Virus record (IMG/VR): IMGVR_UViG_3300045421_000501
Coordinates: 50,183 to 114,182 of that record
Length of the DNA: 64,000 bases
Source: a virus
Direction: 5' to 3' (one strand)
In this document: in pieces, positions 51,010 through 59,335 of the stretch
Layout: every line of letters begins with the position of its first letter
How positions within the stretch are numbered: the stretch's first letter is position 1
Position numbers and translations under genes: made by a program
Notes under the pieces: generated by a model
The model's database searches: none
Seen by the model: the letters and a program-made list of their open reading frames with translations, nothing else
Told to the model about the DNA's origin: nothing

Positions 51010-51489
51010 TTAGATTGTGTTTAATTCTGCTCCACATTCTCGGAAGAACATATAAAACTGCCACAGGACTTCTACTTCAAATTCGTGAAATGTAAGTTCA
51101 TCTGTTGTAAAATCAATGCGGTGACATTGATTTTTTTGAATTAATAAAGTTGGAACAGTCGAATGTCGTTTCGGGGCAATTAAAAATCGATTTATATTTT
51201 CAATATTTTCTAAAGCATTTGAAATTGGAGAATTAATTCTCGTTGTAATTCCAATAATTAGATCCGCATTCAATGCTGCATAATCTACCCATTTTTGATG
51301 CCAATTTTCATCACCACCCAAAGCGGTAAGATGAATCGCAGTTGGAGCAAAACAAAACTTCTGGAGATATCGAGACATATCACTTGCAGCATGTTCCGCA
51401 ACTGCCATATTGCCACCATTACCAATAATGGCAATGCTTTTTGCATTTTTTATAAATGAAACAAATTTTTGATAGTTTATATTAAGCAT
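51010..51489 (-). CDS. gmhA: SIS-domain sugar isomerase, GmhA-like
   Basis: Product of 159 aa. SIAIIGNGGNMAVAEHAASD is the GmhA/SIS substrate loop (G-N-G-G-S-x-x-x-A-x-H). Phosphoheptose isomerase turns sedoheptulose-7-P into heptose-7-P for LPS. It is shorter than cellular GmhA (~190 aa), and the Ser of the loop is Asn here, so the substrate may differ. Overlaps kdsB-like gene by 13 nt. Confidence 0.65.
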   Translation of the reverse strand: MLNINYQKFVSFIKNAKSIAIIGNGGNMAVAEHAASDMSRYLQKFCFAPTAIHLTALGGDENWHQKWVDYAALNADLIIGITTRINSPISNALENIENINRFLIAPKRHSTVPTLLIQKNQCHRIDFTTDELTFHEFEVEVLWQFYMFFRECGAELNTI

Positions 51490-52175
51490 TTCTCTACCTC
51501 AATAATATCTTCTGGACGATCAACTGCTAACGTTCTATATTCTAACATAAATGGCGTAATTTTGACAGCTCCAATAAAACCAAAAGTATCTAAACCATTC
51601 CATTCATTGACTAATGTTAGATCATATTTTTCCCAGTTCTGAATAATTTTTGTTTTATAAACATATAACCCAGAAATTCCATATAAATTTTTACTTCTCA
51701 TTTCTGGATTTCTTGTCAAATGAGTAACCTGTTGATTATTTACAATACATTTTACACAATCATGATCTAAAATATCTTTTTCATTGACAGGATATATTGC
51801 CTGCGAAAAATCATGATTATTTTTTAGAGTGAATTCTATCATATTATCAAGTACATTTGAATCAATTAATGGTTCATCTCCTTGAAGATTGACAATGTAA
51901 TTACTTTCCACAGTCTGAGATACTTCTGCCACGCGATGAGTGCAGGTATTATGTTTAGTTGTGATTTGGGATTCATATCCATTAATTTCACACAATGTCT
52001 TTATAATTAGATCTTCTGTAGCAATAATGATACGATCAATATATTTACATCGAGAAGCAATGTCTGCAACTCGAAGAATCATTTCTCTTCCTAAAATTTT
52101 TGCGAGTGGTTTTGAAGGAAACCGACTAGAATTTAATCTTGCAGGAATAATACAGGTTATTTTTTCCATTTCCAA
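51477..52175 (-). CDS. kdsB: KdsB-like CMP-sugar cytidylyltransferase
   Basis: Product of 232 aa. CIIPARLNSSRFPSKPLAKI is the nucleotide-binding loop of CMP-Kdo synthetase, followed by YIVNLQGDEPLIDSNVLDNM with the catalytic Q-G-D-E. AVDRPEDIIEVEKCL closes the fold as in KdsB. It activates Kdo, or a related ulosonic acid, with CTP. Kdo synthase (KdsA) is not in the window, so the phage may draw on host Kdo or use another sugar. Confidence 0.8.
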   Translation of the reverse strand: MEMEKITCIIPARLNSSRFPSKPLAKILGREMILRVADIASRCKYIDRIIIATEDLIIKTLCEINGYESQITTKHNTCTHRVAEVSQTVESNYIVNLQGDEPLIDSNVLDNMIEFTLKNNHDFSQAIYPVNEKDILDHDCVKCIVNNQQVTHLTRNPEMRSKNLYGISGLYVYKTKIIQNWEKYDLTLVNEWNGLDTFGFIGAVKITPFMLEYRTLAVDRPEDIIEVEKCLI

Positions 52176-52855
52176 TAATCAAAATCGTTTTTAAAAAATT
52201 TATGAATTAAATTTAATTGTTTGTCGGAAAATATTTTCGATACTTTTTCTGCAGTATATGTTCCAGTTTTTTTTGTATGTGGAATATTTTTTGAAATATT
52301 ATATATCTCACACAGATTTTCTAAATCCTCTTGAAGATTTGAAAATCTAATTGTATATAAATTTGAATGTTCTAATGCTTTATCGTAAAATTCATATTGT
52401 CTATAGATTTCTAAATGAAATTTATTTAAAATAATATCACTAAAACCATATTTCAATGGTTGCATAAATCGGGAATCAAATTTTGATCTTAGATATTCTT
52501 CGGATGTTTTTTCAATTGAATTTCCTTTATTATATTCTTCGATTCCTTTTCCAGACCATGCACATTCGGATGCACAAATTTCATATGGATGACGAATTGC
52601 AATAACTGGTCTTAGTTCCGAAACATCAAGATTTTGAGTCAATTCCTTGTAGTTTGTATGTTCTTTAAAATTTTCGGAGTATGATTTTTGATATTTTCCT
52701 TGGCGATATTGATTATCTATGTTTTCACTTTTGCGAAATTTAGTGAAAATGTCATTTTTTTCTTGACATAATTGTCCAAGAACACATTCAATTGTTGTTC
52801 CCGCAGTCTTTGCCGGTTTGAGAAAATAAAAACCATGAGAAAATGAAACTAACAT
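52157..52855 (-). CDS. Sulfotransferase-family protein
   Basis: Product of 232 aa. FYFLKPAKTAGTTIE is the 5'-phosphosulfate (PAPS) loop and RPVIAIRHPYEICASECAW the 3'-phosphate motif with the expected Arg. This is the pattern of carbohydrate sulfotransferases. It would sulfate a sugar in the cassette product. ATG overlaps the aminotransferase stop; the stop overlaps the kdsB-like start. Confidence 0.7.
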   Translation of the reverse strand: MLVSFSHGFYFLKPAKTAGTTIECVLGQLCQEKNDIFTKFRKSENIDNQYRQGKYQKSYSENFKEHTNYKELTQNLDVSELRPVIAIRHPYEICASECAWSGKGIEEYNKGNSIEKTSEEYLRSKFDSRFMQPLKYGFSDIILNKFHLEIYRQYEFYDKALEHSNLYTIRFSNLQEDLENLCEIYNISKNIPHTKKTGTYTAEKVSKIFSDKQLNLIHKFFKNDFDYWKWKK

Positions 52856-53838
52856 AATTTGTCTGCAATATACTCTACTTCGTTATCAGTTAATTCTGGG
52901 TAAATTGGAATACTTAAGACTTTTTGAGATAATTTTGTTGCAATTGGTTCATTACTTAAAACATAGGAATAATTAATTCTTGTATCAATTCCAAAATTTT
53001 TCAAAGTTTCTCTAATTTTTTCTCTTTCATCGGTTTTAATTACAAATTTTTGAAATGCATGTTTTTGGTGATTTTTGATAACTGTCTCATATTTTATATT
53101 TTCTTTCCAGAATTTTGCAATTTTGTTTCGTCTTTCTTGCCATTCATTCAAATAAGATGATTTTATTAATAAAAGAGCACAATCCAACTCACTCATTTTT
53201 GAATTTGTTGCAAATTGTGTATATTCTGGATGATGATGATGTCTAAACTTTTTGGAAAATTCTATAACTTCGGAAAGACAAGATACGATTGCTCCGCCAT
53301 TTCCGTAGCAGGGTAAATTTTTCATCGGATCAAAACTAATTGTTGTAATTTGTCCAATTCGTTTATAATCATTTCCACACCAATGTTGAGCACCATCTTC
53401 AAGAATAATTGCCTCAGTTTCAAAAGATTCTAATGGTGCTCCATATAATCCAACAATACAAATTAGATCATTTTTTTTCGCATTTATATTCTGATAATTT
53501 ATGATTCCAAAATCATCCACATCTACATAAACAATTTTACATTTAGATCTTTGAAATGCATTCTTAGTTGCAATAAAAGTAAAAGCTGGAAGAAATACTG
53601 TTCCGTCATGAGTTTGTTTATACCATTCTGCAACGATTTCTAGTGCTTGAGTTCCACTGTGACAAGTAATTGCAGTTTGTTGATTTTTGAAACTCAACCA
53701 AGATTCAAATTTCTCGGTATATTTTCCTAACATTAATTTTCCAGTAGAAAATATTTCATCCGTTTTATCAAGTGTTTCTTGTCTTAGATTTTTATATTGC
53801 CTGTCTAAACCAGTAAATGCTATTTGATAACCATTCAT
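52849..53838 (-). CDS. DegT/DnrJ/EryC1 sugar aminotransferase
   Basis: Product of 329 aa. TAITCHSGTQALEIVAEWYK, TVFLPAFTFIATKNAFQRSK, IILEDGAQHWCG and ISFDPMKNLPCYGNGGAIVS show the PLP fold, with the internal-aldimine Lys in DPMKN and the Asp of LEDGAQ. It adds an amino group to a keto-sugar nucleotide. Starts 47 nt inside the epimerase gene upstream, a long overlap that suggests tight coupling. Confidence 0.85.
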   Translation of the reverse strand: MNGYQIAFTGLDRQYKNLRQETLDKTDEIFSTGKLMLGKYTEKFESWLSFKNQQTAITCHSGTQALEIVAEWYKQTHDGTVFLPAFTFIATKNAFQRSKCKIVYVDVDDFGIINYQNINAKKNDLICIVGLYGAPLESFETEAIILEDGAQHWCGNDYKRIGQITTISFDPMKNLPCYGNGGAIVSCLSEVIEFSKKFRHHHHPEYTQFATNSKMSELDCALLLIKSSYLNEWQERRNKIAKFWKENIKYETVIKNHQKHAFQKFVIKTDEREKIRETLKNFGIDTRINYSYVLSNEPIATKLSQKVLSIPIYPELTDNEVEYIADKLC

Positions 53839-54745
53839 AATAATATTTTAAACCTTCTTCTAAATTTGTTTGTGGAGAATATCCAAAGTCATTTGCTGCA
53901 TTATCAATACAAAGAGTATCTCTACTTGGAAATTTATCATCTTTATCTTTGAGAATAATTTCACCTTTACCGACAATTTGTTGAATTATTTTTGCTGCGT
54001 CAAGTAAAGTTTTACCTTTGCCTCTAGTGATATTATAAATGTTTTGATTAAAATTTGCAAGAGATGCTAATACAATTCCTTCTGCAGTATCTTCTACATA
54101 TGTAAAATCTAATTTTTCATTACTACCTTTTACAATCATTGGATTGCCATTTATTGCATTTAGCATAAATTTAGCAATGACTCGATCTTTGACATCACGA
54201 GGACCATATACAGCTGACGGACGAATAATTGTATAAGGCATTTTATATCTATAATGATAGTCTTCGACAATTTTTTCTCCAGCATATTTCATAATTGCAT
54301 ATAATCCTTTTGGATTGCAAATTTGATTTTCTGATGCAGGACCTTTGAAGTCACCATATACCATAGAAGAAGAAATATAAACAAATTTTTTATCTTTACA
54401 TAGTTCCAAAATATTCACCAATCCTTGCATCATTGTTTTAGATCCTTCTTGTGGATTTAGATCCACAGATTTTTGTCTAGGATATGAAGCTAAATGTATA
54501 ACAATATCTGGATTGAATGAATTGAATACACTATAAAGGGCAATAAATTCACAGACATCAAAATTTAATATTTCAGAACGAATATATTTTTTTCTTTCAT
54601 CTAAAAGATAACTTATTTCTTTTTCTGGAATAGATCCATATGTCTTATGATTATCAATCACAAGAACCTCATGATTTTTATTTTCTAATTTATGAACAAC
54701 TTGATGTCCAATAAATCCACATCCACCAGTAACAAGTATTCTCAT
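53792..54745 (-). CDS. NAD-dependent sugar-nucleotide epimerase/dehydratase
   Basis: Product of 317 aa. MRILVTGGCGFIGHQVV holds the G-x-x-G-x-x-G NAD loop. YISSSMVYGD and LYAIMKYAGEK give the extended-SDR Ser/Tyr-x-x-x-Lys triad, and TIIRPSAVYGPRD follows. It acts on a UDP-, GDP- or CMP-sugar to supply the substrate for the aminotransferase. First gene of the minus-strand cassette. No clear promoter is visible for it; the adjacent strong promoters point the other way. Confidence 0.85.
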   Translation of the reverse strand: MRILVTGGCGFIGHQVVHKLENKNHEVLVIDNHKTYGSIPEKEISYLLDERKKYIRSEILNFDVCEFIALYSVFNSFNPDIVIHLASYPRQKSVDLNPQEGSKTMMQGLVNILELCKDKKFVYISSSMVYGDFKGPASENQICNPKGLYAIMKYAGEKIVEDYHYRYKMPYTIIRPSAVYGPRDVKDRVIAKFMLNAINGNPMIVKGSNEKLDFTYVEDTAEGIVLASLANFNQNIYNITRGKGKTLLDAAKIIQQIVGKGEIILKDKDDKFPSRDTLCIDNAANDFGYSPQTNLEEGLKYYYEWLSNSIYWFRQAI

Positions 54746-54749
54746 AAGC

Positions 54750-54778
54750 TTGACAAATAATTAAAATGTATATAAAAT
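54750..54778 (+). promoter_or_regulatory. Upstream sigma70-like promoter (tandem pair)
   Basis: TTGACA (54750-54755), 17-bp spacer, TAAAAT (54773-54778). First of two promoters facing gene 54864. The palindrome GGGTTAAAACCC (54789-54800) lies between them. Confidence 0.65.
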
Positions 54779-54808
54779 AACTCTGTCAGGGTTAAAACCC
54801 AATATGGA

Positions 54809-54837
54809 TTGACAAAGCTATGTTTATGTGTTATTAT
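54809..54837 (+). promoter_or_regulatory. Downstream sigma70-like promoter (tandem pair)
   Basis: TTGACA (54809-54814), 17-bp spacer, TATTAT (54832-54837), 26 bp before the ATG at 54864. Confidence 0.75.
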
Positions 54838-54863
54838 AGCACAGAATTTGTAATTTTGCATTA

Positions 54864-55052
54864 ATGAACAAAACATTCAAAAAGAACATAAAGTTACTTA
54901 TGTCCTCTTATTGTGATGCTGCAATTCGACAATCAAAGAAAAATGAAAAGAATGCAATTGCATTGTATCAAGAAGTTTTTGTAGACAAATTAGATCCAAC
55001 AGCAGATATGAATTATGAATGGATATTTTCTCTATGTCAGATGGACACTTGA
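54864..55052 (+). CDS. Small hypothetical protein (62 aa)
   Basis: Starts MNKTFKKNIKLLMSSYCDAA, helical and basic at the N-terminus. Expressed from two strong host-type promoters, so probably an early gene. Its last codons form the 5' side of a hairpin that recurs before cobS. Function unknown. Confidence 0.6.
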   Translation: MNKTFKKNIKLLMSSYCDAAIRQSKKNEKNAIALYQEVFVDKLDPTADMNYEWIFSLCQMDT

Positions 55053-55063
55053 AGAACTGTCTA
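55042..55063 (+). other. Recurrent hairpin, copy 1
   Basis: TGGACA / TGTCTA stem with a 10-nt loop ending GAAGAAC. Copy 2 at 57299-57320 has stem TGGACA / TGTCCA and loop ending AAAGAAC. The C/U difference keeps pairing (G-U), which suggests a selected RNA structure. Confidence 0.65.
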
Positions 55064-55067
55064 CTTG

Positions 55068-55091
55068 CCACCCCAAAAGGGTGGTTTTTTT
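55068..55091 (+). terminator. Rho-independent terminator
   Basis: CCACCC-CAAAA-GGGTGG followed by seven T residues: a textbook intrinsic terminator closing the 62-aa gene. Confidence 0.9.
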
Positions 55092-55121
55092 GTTACTATA
55101 CCTTCAGTTGAAAAAAAGTTT

Positions 55122-57248
55122 ATGCCAGTTAATTTTGAAATTAAGGGAAATCTTGCAAGACTTCTTGCAACAGAAAATTTGATTGTTGAGCATAAGAAAG
55201 TAGAAACCGCTCAGTTTGATATTGATAATCGAGTTCTAACTCTTCCAGTTTGGGAAAAAGCTTCTGCAACTGTATATGATATGTTAGTCGGGCATGAAGT
55301 TGGACATGCTTTATATACGCCTTTAACCGAATGGAAGAAAACTGAAGAATATAAAAATGTTCCTTACGATTATGTCAACGTTGTAGAGGATGCTCGTATT
55401 GAGAAATTGATGAAAAGAAAATTTGCCGGACTTTCAAGAGATTTTTATAATGCATATCAAGAACTCAATCGTGAAGATTTTTTTTGCACAAAAGATTCTG
55501 ATCTTAACGAATTTCTTCTAATTGATAAAATTAATTTATATTTCAAAATTGGTGCATATTTGGTAATTGATTTTTCTGAAATTGAGGAAGAATTTATTGT
55601 ACAAATTCGTAATTGTGAAACCTTTGAAGAAGTTTTAGAAATTTCAAAAAATATTTACGAATATACTAAATCCCAAAGGATTGAGAAAAAATCATTTTCA
55701 CCAAACGAATCTTCAGGTGAAGATCAACAACAAGAAAATCAACAAAGTTTATCAGAAACTTCGGATCATAATCAAACAAAGTCTGAAGACTCTTTTCCCG
55801 ATGAAGAAGAAAATAATTCTGAGCAAAATGAAAATTCAAATTCTACTTCCGTAGAAAATTCAATTGATGAAAGTAAAACTCAGAGAGCATTTAGTTCAAA
55901 TACTCAACAACTGATAGATAATTACAGTGTTTCGGATACTTTATATTTGACTCTTCCTGAAATTGATTTAAATCAAATTTTAGTTACTTTTGATAAAATT
56001 TTTGATCATCTAAAAAGATTTTATCATATAAATGATAATGATATTATTAGAAATGAAGTAATTCAATTTAATCAATTTAAAAAATCTTCAGTAAAAGAAG
56101 TTAATTATTTGGTCAAAGAATTTGAAATGAAGAAATCTGCGGATTCTTATTCTCGTTCTTTAGTTTCTAAAACTGGTGTATTGGATACATCTAAACTTCA
56201 TACCTATAAGCATAATGAGGATCTTTTTCGAAAGGTAACTGTTATTCCTGAGGGTAAAAATCATGGATTGATTTTTATTTTGGATTGGTCTGGATCTATG
56301 CAATGTACAATTCAAGATAGTATTAAGCAATTGTTTAGTCTTCTTTGGTTTTGTCAGAAAGTTAATATTCCGTTTGAAGTTTATGCATTTAGTAATGATG
56401 CATGGGCATTGAATCAAAAACCAGGAGAATATTATTCGAATTGGGATAATTATCCCACTACTAAGGAATGGAAAGAACGTCAAGTTAGCATTGAAGGATC
56501 TTTTCGTATGGTGAATATTTTTAGTAGTAAGTCGAAGAAAAGAGAGTTTGATGAAATGATGAAACTTATGTGGATTCTTAGTAAATCTTTTGTTTCTTCA
56601 CAGATTCCAAATACATCTGCTTTTGGATTGTCTTCGACTCCATTTAATGAAAGTATTATTGCACTTCGACCAATTTTGCGTAAATTTATTTCCGAGAATA
56701 AATTGCAAAAATGTCATACAATTTTCTTTACTGATGGTGAAGGAAATCCTGCAACATATAATACATATTTGAATTATGGAAAAGATGAATATAAATTTAA
56801 AGAAAAAAGTCGTCGAATAGTCAGATCAAATTTTTTTATTCGCAATTCAATTACGGGTAAGACTTATAATGCCGGAAACAATGACAGTGAAAATAGTGCT
56901 GCAATTCTCTTAGCAATCAAAGATGAATTTAGTCAAAGTAATTTTATTGGATTTCGTTTGATTGATAGAAAAGAATATCGTAGTTTTTATGATTGGTATG
57001 CACACATCGAATTTGATTCTTATGATCGGATGAGAGAGAGTATCAAAAAACAAGGAAGCGTTTGCCTCAAGTCATCTGCATTCGATATACTTTTTGGAAT
57101 TCCATGTAGCAATCTTTTTACTGATACTGAATTTTCTGTGTCTGAAGATGCTTCCAAAAGGGAAGTTTCGAACGCTTTTCGAAAAATGTTCAGGGGAAAG
57201 ATGACAAACAAGAAAGTTCTGTCAACCTTTATCTCTCAGATTGTTTGA
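55122..57248 (+). CDS. vWA-domain protein with N-terminal HExxH motif (CobT-like)
   Basis: Product of 708 aa from ATG 55122 (MPVNFEIKGNLARLLATENL). Near the N-terminus DMLVGHEVGHALYTP gives H58-E-x-x-H62, a zinc-metallopeptidase-like site. Residues ~200-260 are a low-complexity acidic/Gln/Ser linker, and ~380-600 a von Willebrand A domain with the MIDAS D-x-S-x-S in FILDWSGSMQ. The layout resembles CobT-type partners of MoxR/CobS AAA+ ATPases, and a CobS-like gene follows. The frame is open to 55065, but that start lies in the terminator. Confidence 0.75.
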   Translation: MPVNFEIKGNLARLLATENLIVEHKKVETAQFDIDNRVLTLPVWEKASATVYDMLVGHEVGHALYTPLTEWKKTEEYKNVPYDYVNVVEDARIEKLMKRKFAGLSRDFYNAYQELNREDFFCTKDSDLNEFLLIDKINLYFKIGAYLVIDFSEIEEEFIVQIRNCETFEEVLEISKNIYEYTKSQRIEKKSFSPNESSGEDQQQENQQSLSETSDHNQTKSEDSFPDEEENNSEQNENSNSTSVENSIDESKTQRAFSSNTQQLIDNYSVSDTLYLTLPEIDLNQILVTFDKIFDHLKRFYHINDNDIIRNEVIQFNQFKKSSVKEVNYLVKEFEMKKSADSYSRSLVSKTGVLDTSKLHTYKHNEDLFRKVTVIPEGKNHGLIFILDWSGSMQCTIQDSIKQLFSLLWFCQKVNIPFEVYAFSNDAWALNQKPGEYYSNWDNYPTTKEWKERQVSIEGSFRMVNIFSSKSKKREFDEMMKLMWILSKSFVSSQIPNTSAFGLSSTPFNESIIALRPILRKFISENKLQKCHTIFFTDGEGNPATYNTYLNYGKDEYKFKEKSRRIVRSNFFIRNSITGKTYNAGNNDSENSAAILLAIKDEFSQSNFIGFRLIDRKEYRSFYDWYAHIEFDSYDRMRESIKKQGSVCLKSSAFDILFGIPCSNLFTDTEFSVSEDASKREVSNAFRKMFRGKMTNKKVLSTFISQIV

Positions 57249-57260
57249 GGTAAGAAAGAG

Positions 57261-57289
57261 TTGACACGCTTCTAAAACCGTTCTAAATT
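57261..57289 (+). promoter_or_regulatory. Candidate promoter upstream of cobS-like gene
   Basis: TTGACA (57261-57266) with TAAATT (57284-57289) at 17 bp; the -10 is weak. A second -10-like TATTAT at 57350-57355, 22 bp before the ATG, has no good -35 and may need an activator. Confidence 0.4.
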
Positions 57290-57296
57290 ATACATG

Positions 57297-57322
57297 AGTG
57301 GACAATTAAAGAACTGTCCACT
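57297..57322 (+). other. Recurrent hairpin, copy 2, in the cobS leader
   Basis: AGTGGACA / TGTCCACT, 8-bp stem, loop ATTAAAGAAC. See copy 1 at 55042. It may stabilise mRNA or act as a processing or regulatory site between the vWA and CobS-like genes. Confidence 0.65.
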
Positions 57323-57377
57323 TCTTCAACACAAGACACAATTTTTTGCTATTATAAGGAAGTTCTGAGATTCAATT

Positions 57378-58496
57378 ATGCCTCGCTCCATCGACTTCAA
57401 CTGCCACAAGCAGCAAATTATTGATAATTTCGGTACGGAAATTGATGCCGATATGATTCGTGCATATTGCAATCAAAATAAAGTTTCATATGTTACAATT
57501 ACAAAATATCTAAATCAGTATAAAATTGGTAGAGGTAAATGGAATATGAGTATTGATGACACTAAAAAACAACTCGAAACTTTGGTCGAAGATAATCTGT
57601 CTATGTCTAAGACAATGTTTATCGAGCAAAATTTAATTCCTTCTAAAGATGATACTTTCGTACAGTTTGGTAATTTCAAAGATCTCAAAAAAGTTATTGC
57701 TTCTCGCCAGTTTTATCCTATATTCATTACCGGGCTTAGTGGTAATGGAAAAACTTTTAGTATTGAGCAAGCATGTGCTCAATTGAATCGAGAATTGATT
57801 CGAGTGAACATCACTGTCGAAACGGACGAAGATGATTTGATTGGTGGATTTCGTTTGATTCATGGCGAAACTGTTTGGCATAATGGTCCTGTAATCGAAG
57901 CACTTCAAAGGGGTGCAATATTACTTCTCGATGAGGTTGATCTTGCAAGTAATAAAATTCTATGTCTTCAATCTATTCTTGAAGGAAAGGGAGTTTTTCT
58001 CAAAAAAATTGGCGAATATGTAAAGCCTTCTTCCGGATTTACGATTATCGCAACTGCAAATACCAAGGGTAAAGGATCTGATGACGGACGTTTTATTGGC
58101 ACGAATGTGTTGAATGAAGCATTTCTCGAACGTTTTCCTGTAACCTTTGAACAAGAATATCCGAATCCAACAATCGAACAAAAGATTCTTGAAGGAGTTG
58201 CTTTAGATTATGGTGTAGAAGATCGTGATTTTTGCAAACGTCTTGTAGAATGGGCAGAGATTGTTCGTAAAACCTTTTATGAAGGTGGTATTGATGAAGT
58301 TATTTCGACTCGTCGATTGGTTCATATTATCAAGGCATATGCAATTTTTGCCGATAAAATGAAATCCGTGGAAGTTTGTTTGAATCGTTTTGATCTTGAA
58401 ACAAAAACTTCATTCATGGAACTTTACACAAAACTTGATGATACCGTAACCATTTCAAACTATCAAGAGAATAGTCAAACAGTTACGACTTATTAA
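57378..58496 (+). CDS. cobS: CobS-like MoxR-family AAA+ ATPase
   Basis: Product of 372 aa. Walker A GLSGNGKT (Gly119-Thr126), Walker B AILLLDEVD (~178-186), sensor-1 IIATANTKG and LNEAFLERFPVTFEQEYP match CobS/MoxR. In bacteria CobS is part of cobaltochelatase; in cyanophages the gene is widespread and its true role, possibly as a remodelling ATPase with the vWA protein, is unproven. An N-terminal ~100-residue extension includes a helical DNA-binding-like segment (VSYVTITKYLNQYKIG). Confidence 0.85.
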   Translation: MPRSIDFNCHKQQIIDNFGTEIDADMIRAYCNQNKVSYVTITKYLNQYKIGRGKWNMSIDDTKKQLETLVEDNLSMSKTMFIEQNLIPSKDDTFVQFGNFKDLKKVIASRQFYPIFITGLSGNGKTFSIEQACAQLNRELIRVNITVETDEDDLIGGFRLIHGETVWHNGPVIEALQRGAILLLDEVDLASNKILCLQSILEGKGVFLKKIGEYVKPSSGFTIIATANTKGKGSDDGRFIGTNVLNEAFLERFPVTFEQEYPNPTIEQKILEGVALDYGVEDRDFCKRLVEWAEIVRKTFYEGGIDEVISTRRLVHIIKAYAIFADKMKSVEVCLNRFDLETKTSFMELYTKLDDTVTISNYQENSQTVTTY

Positions 58497-58539
58497 TAAC
58501 CTACATATTATTTAAATTCAACCAAATCAATTTGATCTC

Positions 58540-58695
58540 ATGATTAATTTTTCTTTAGAAACAACTGACAACTGTAATGCAGACGAATATGAGATTATAA
58601 GTAATCTTATATTTGAAGAAGAAGATGATGAATTTGAAGATGAACGAGGATCACAAGACAAATATGCGGAAATGGCACAAAGATTTTACGCTTGA
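58540..58695 (+). CDS. Small acidic protein (51 aa)
   Basis: ATG 58540 to TGA 58695: MINFSLETTDNCNADEYEII then an acidic run FEEEDDEFEDERG. Strongly acidic, like DNA-mimic or clamp-tail proteins, but no family known. It follows cobS and carries the next promoter at its stop. Confidence 0.5.
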   Translation: MINFSLETTDNCNADEYEIISNLIFEEEDDEFEDERGSQDKYAEMAQRFYA

Positions 58696-58720
58696 CAAAT
58701 TCATTCAAATTCACTAAAAT
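58692..58720 (+). promoter_or_regulatory. Sigma70-like promoter
   Basis: TTGACA (58692-58697), 17-bp spacer, TAAAAT (58715-58720), 25 bp before the ATG at 58746. Confidence 0.7.
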
Positions 58721-58745
58721 GTCCTTCATAAACCAAGTTGGTATC

Positions 58746-58916
58746 ATGATTACTGAAAGGGATTTAAAATCGCATGATGATTATGAAAGCTTTGCCAAGT
58801 ATCTTGGAATTGAATATGAGGATTATTTTGAATTGATTGGAAAAGATTCTGATGATGAATTGGAAAAAAATCTGAGTAATATAAGTAATACTTATGCCAC
58901 TCATAAGAAACGCTAA
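58746..58916 (+). CDS. Small acidic hypothetical protein (56 aa)
   Basis: Starts MITERDLKSHDDYESFAKYL and continues with EYEDYFELIGKDSDDELEKN. An upstream in-frame ATG (58719) falls inside the -10 box, so 58746 is the likely start. No recognised family. Confidence 0.55.
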   Translation: MITERDLKSHDDYESFAKYLGIEYEDYFELIGKDSDDELEKNLSNISNTYATHKKR

Positions 58917-58928
58917 TCATTCAACCCC

Positions 58929-58956
58929 TTGACAACGCTACTGATTCTGCTATAAT
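58929..58956 (+). promoter_or_regulatory. Strong sigma70-like promoter
   Basis: TTGACA (58929-58934), 16-bp spacer, TATAAT (58951-58956), giving a leader of about 60 nt before the ATG at 59024. Confidence 0.8.
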
Positions 58957-59023
58957 AAGGGGACAAAGAGAATGAGATGCGCTCTAAAGACACTCAAAAC
59001 TGTACACTCGATTTGTTTTTATC

Positions 59024-59254
59024 ATGTCTGCTCAAATTATGAACATCGCCAATTCCACTGCCATTGAATCTGTTTCTTTTGGTGATAATAGTGCTGTTGG
59101 TGTACGTTTCAAAGGAAACGATTCTGAATATGGTTTTCTTGCCAAAGATCAGAATGCAGTTCGTAGTGCTCTGGAAACCGCTATCGGCAAAGGTGATAGC
59201 ATTGGCAAATTGATCGCAACTCTTCGTAGCGAAGGTCAGCTTCAAGCTGTCTGA
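59024..59254 (+). CDS. Small conserved phage protein, KTSC-like
   Basis: Product of 76 aa: MSAQIMNIANSTAIESVSFG, then NSAVGVRFKGNDSEYGFLAK. The beta layout (I-x-x-V-x-F...V-x-F-x-x-x-x-x-Y-x-F) recalls KTSC domains. It stands alone between a consensus promoter and a strong terminator, so it is probably highly expressed early. GC is higher than its neighbours. Confidence 0.55.
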   Translation: MSAQIMNIANSTAIESVSFGDNSAVGVRFKGNDSEYGFLAKDQNAVRSALETAIGKGDSIGKLIATLRSEGQLQAV

Positions 59255-59263
59255 GAATAAAAA

Positions 59264-59299
59264 CTAGGCATCTACTTCAAAGAGTAGTATAAGTCCTAG
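59264..59299 (+). other. Two-tier hairpin after gene 59024
   Basis: Outer stem CTAGG/CCTAG and inner stem CTACT/AGTAG with a 6-nt loop, separated by internal loops, followed by a run of A. May protect the 3' end of the short mRNA or be a small RNA. Confidence 0.5.
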
Positions 59300-59335
59300 T
59301 CAAAAAAAAACCGAATATATATACTTTGTCATTCT

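Noticed and set aside
55065-55121. Upstream start for the vWA/metallopeptidase gene
   Set aside because: These codons coincide with a textbook terminator hairpin; ATG 55122 matches a natural protein start.
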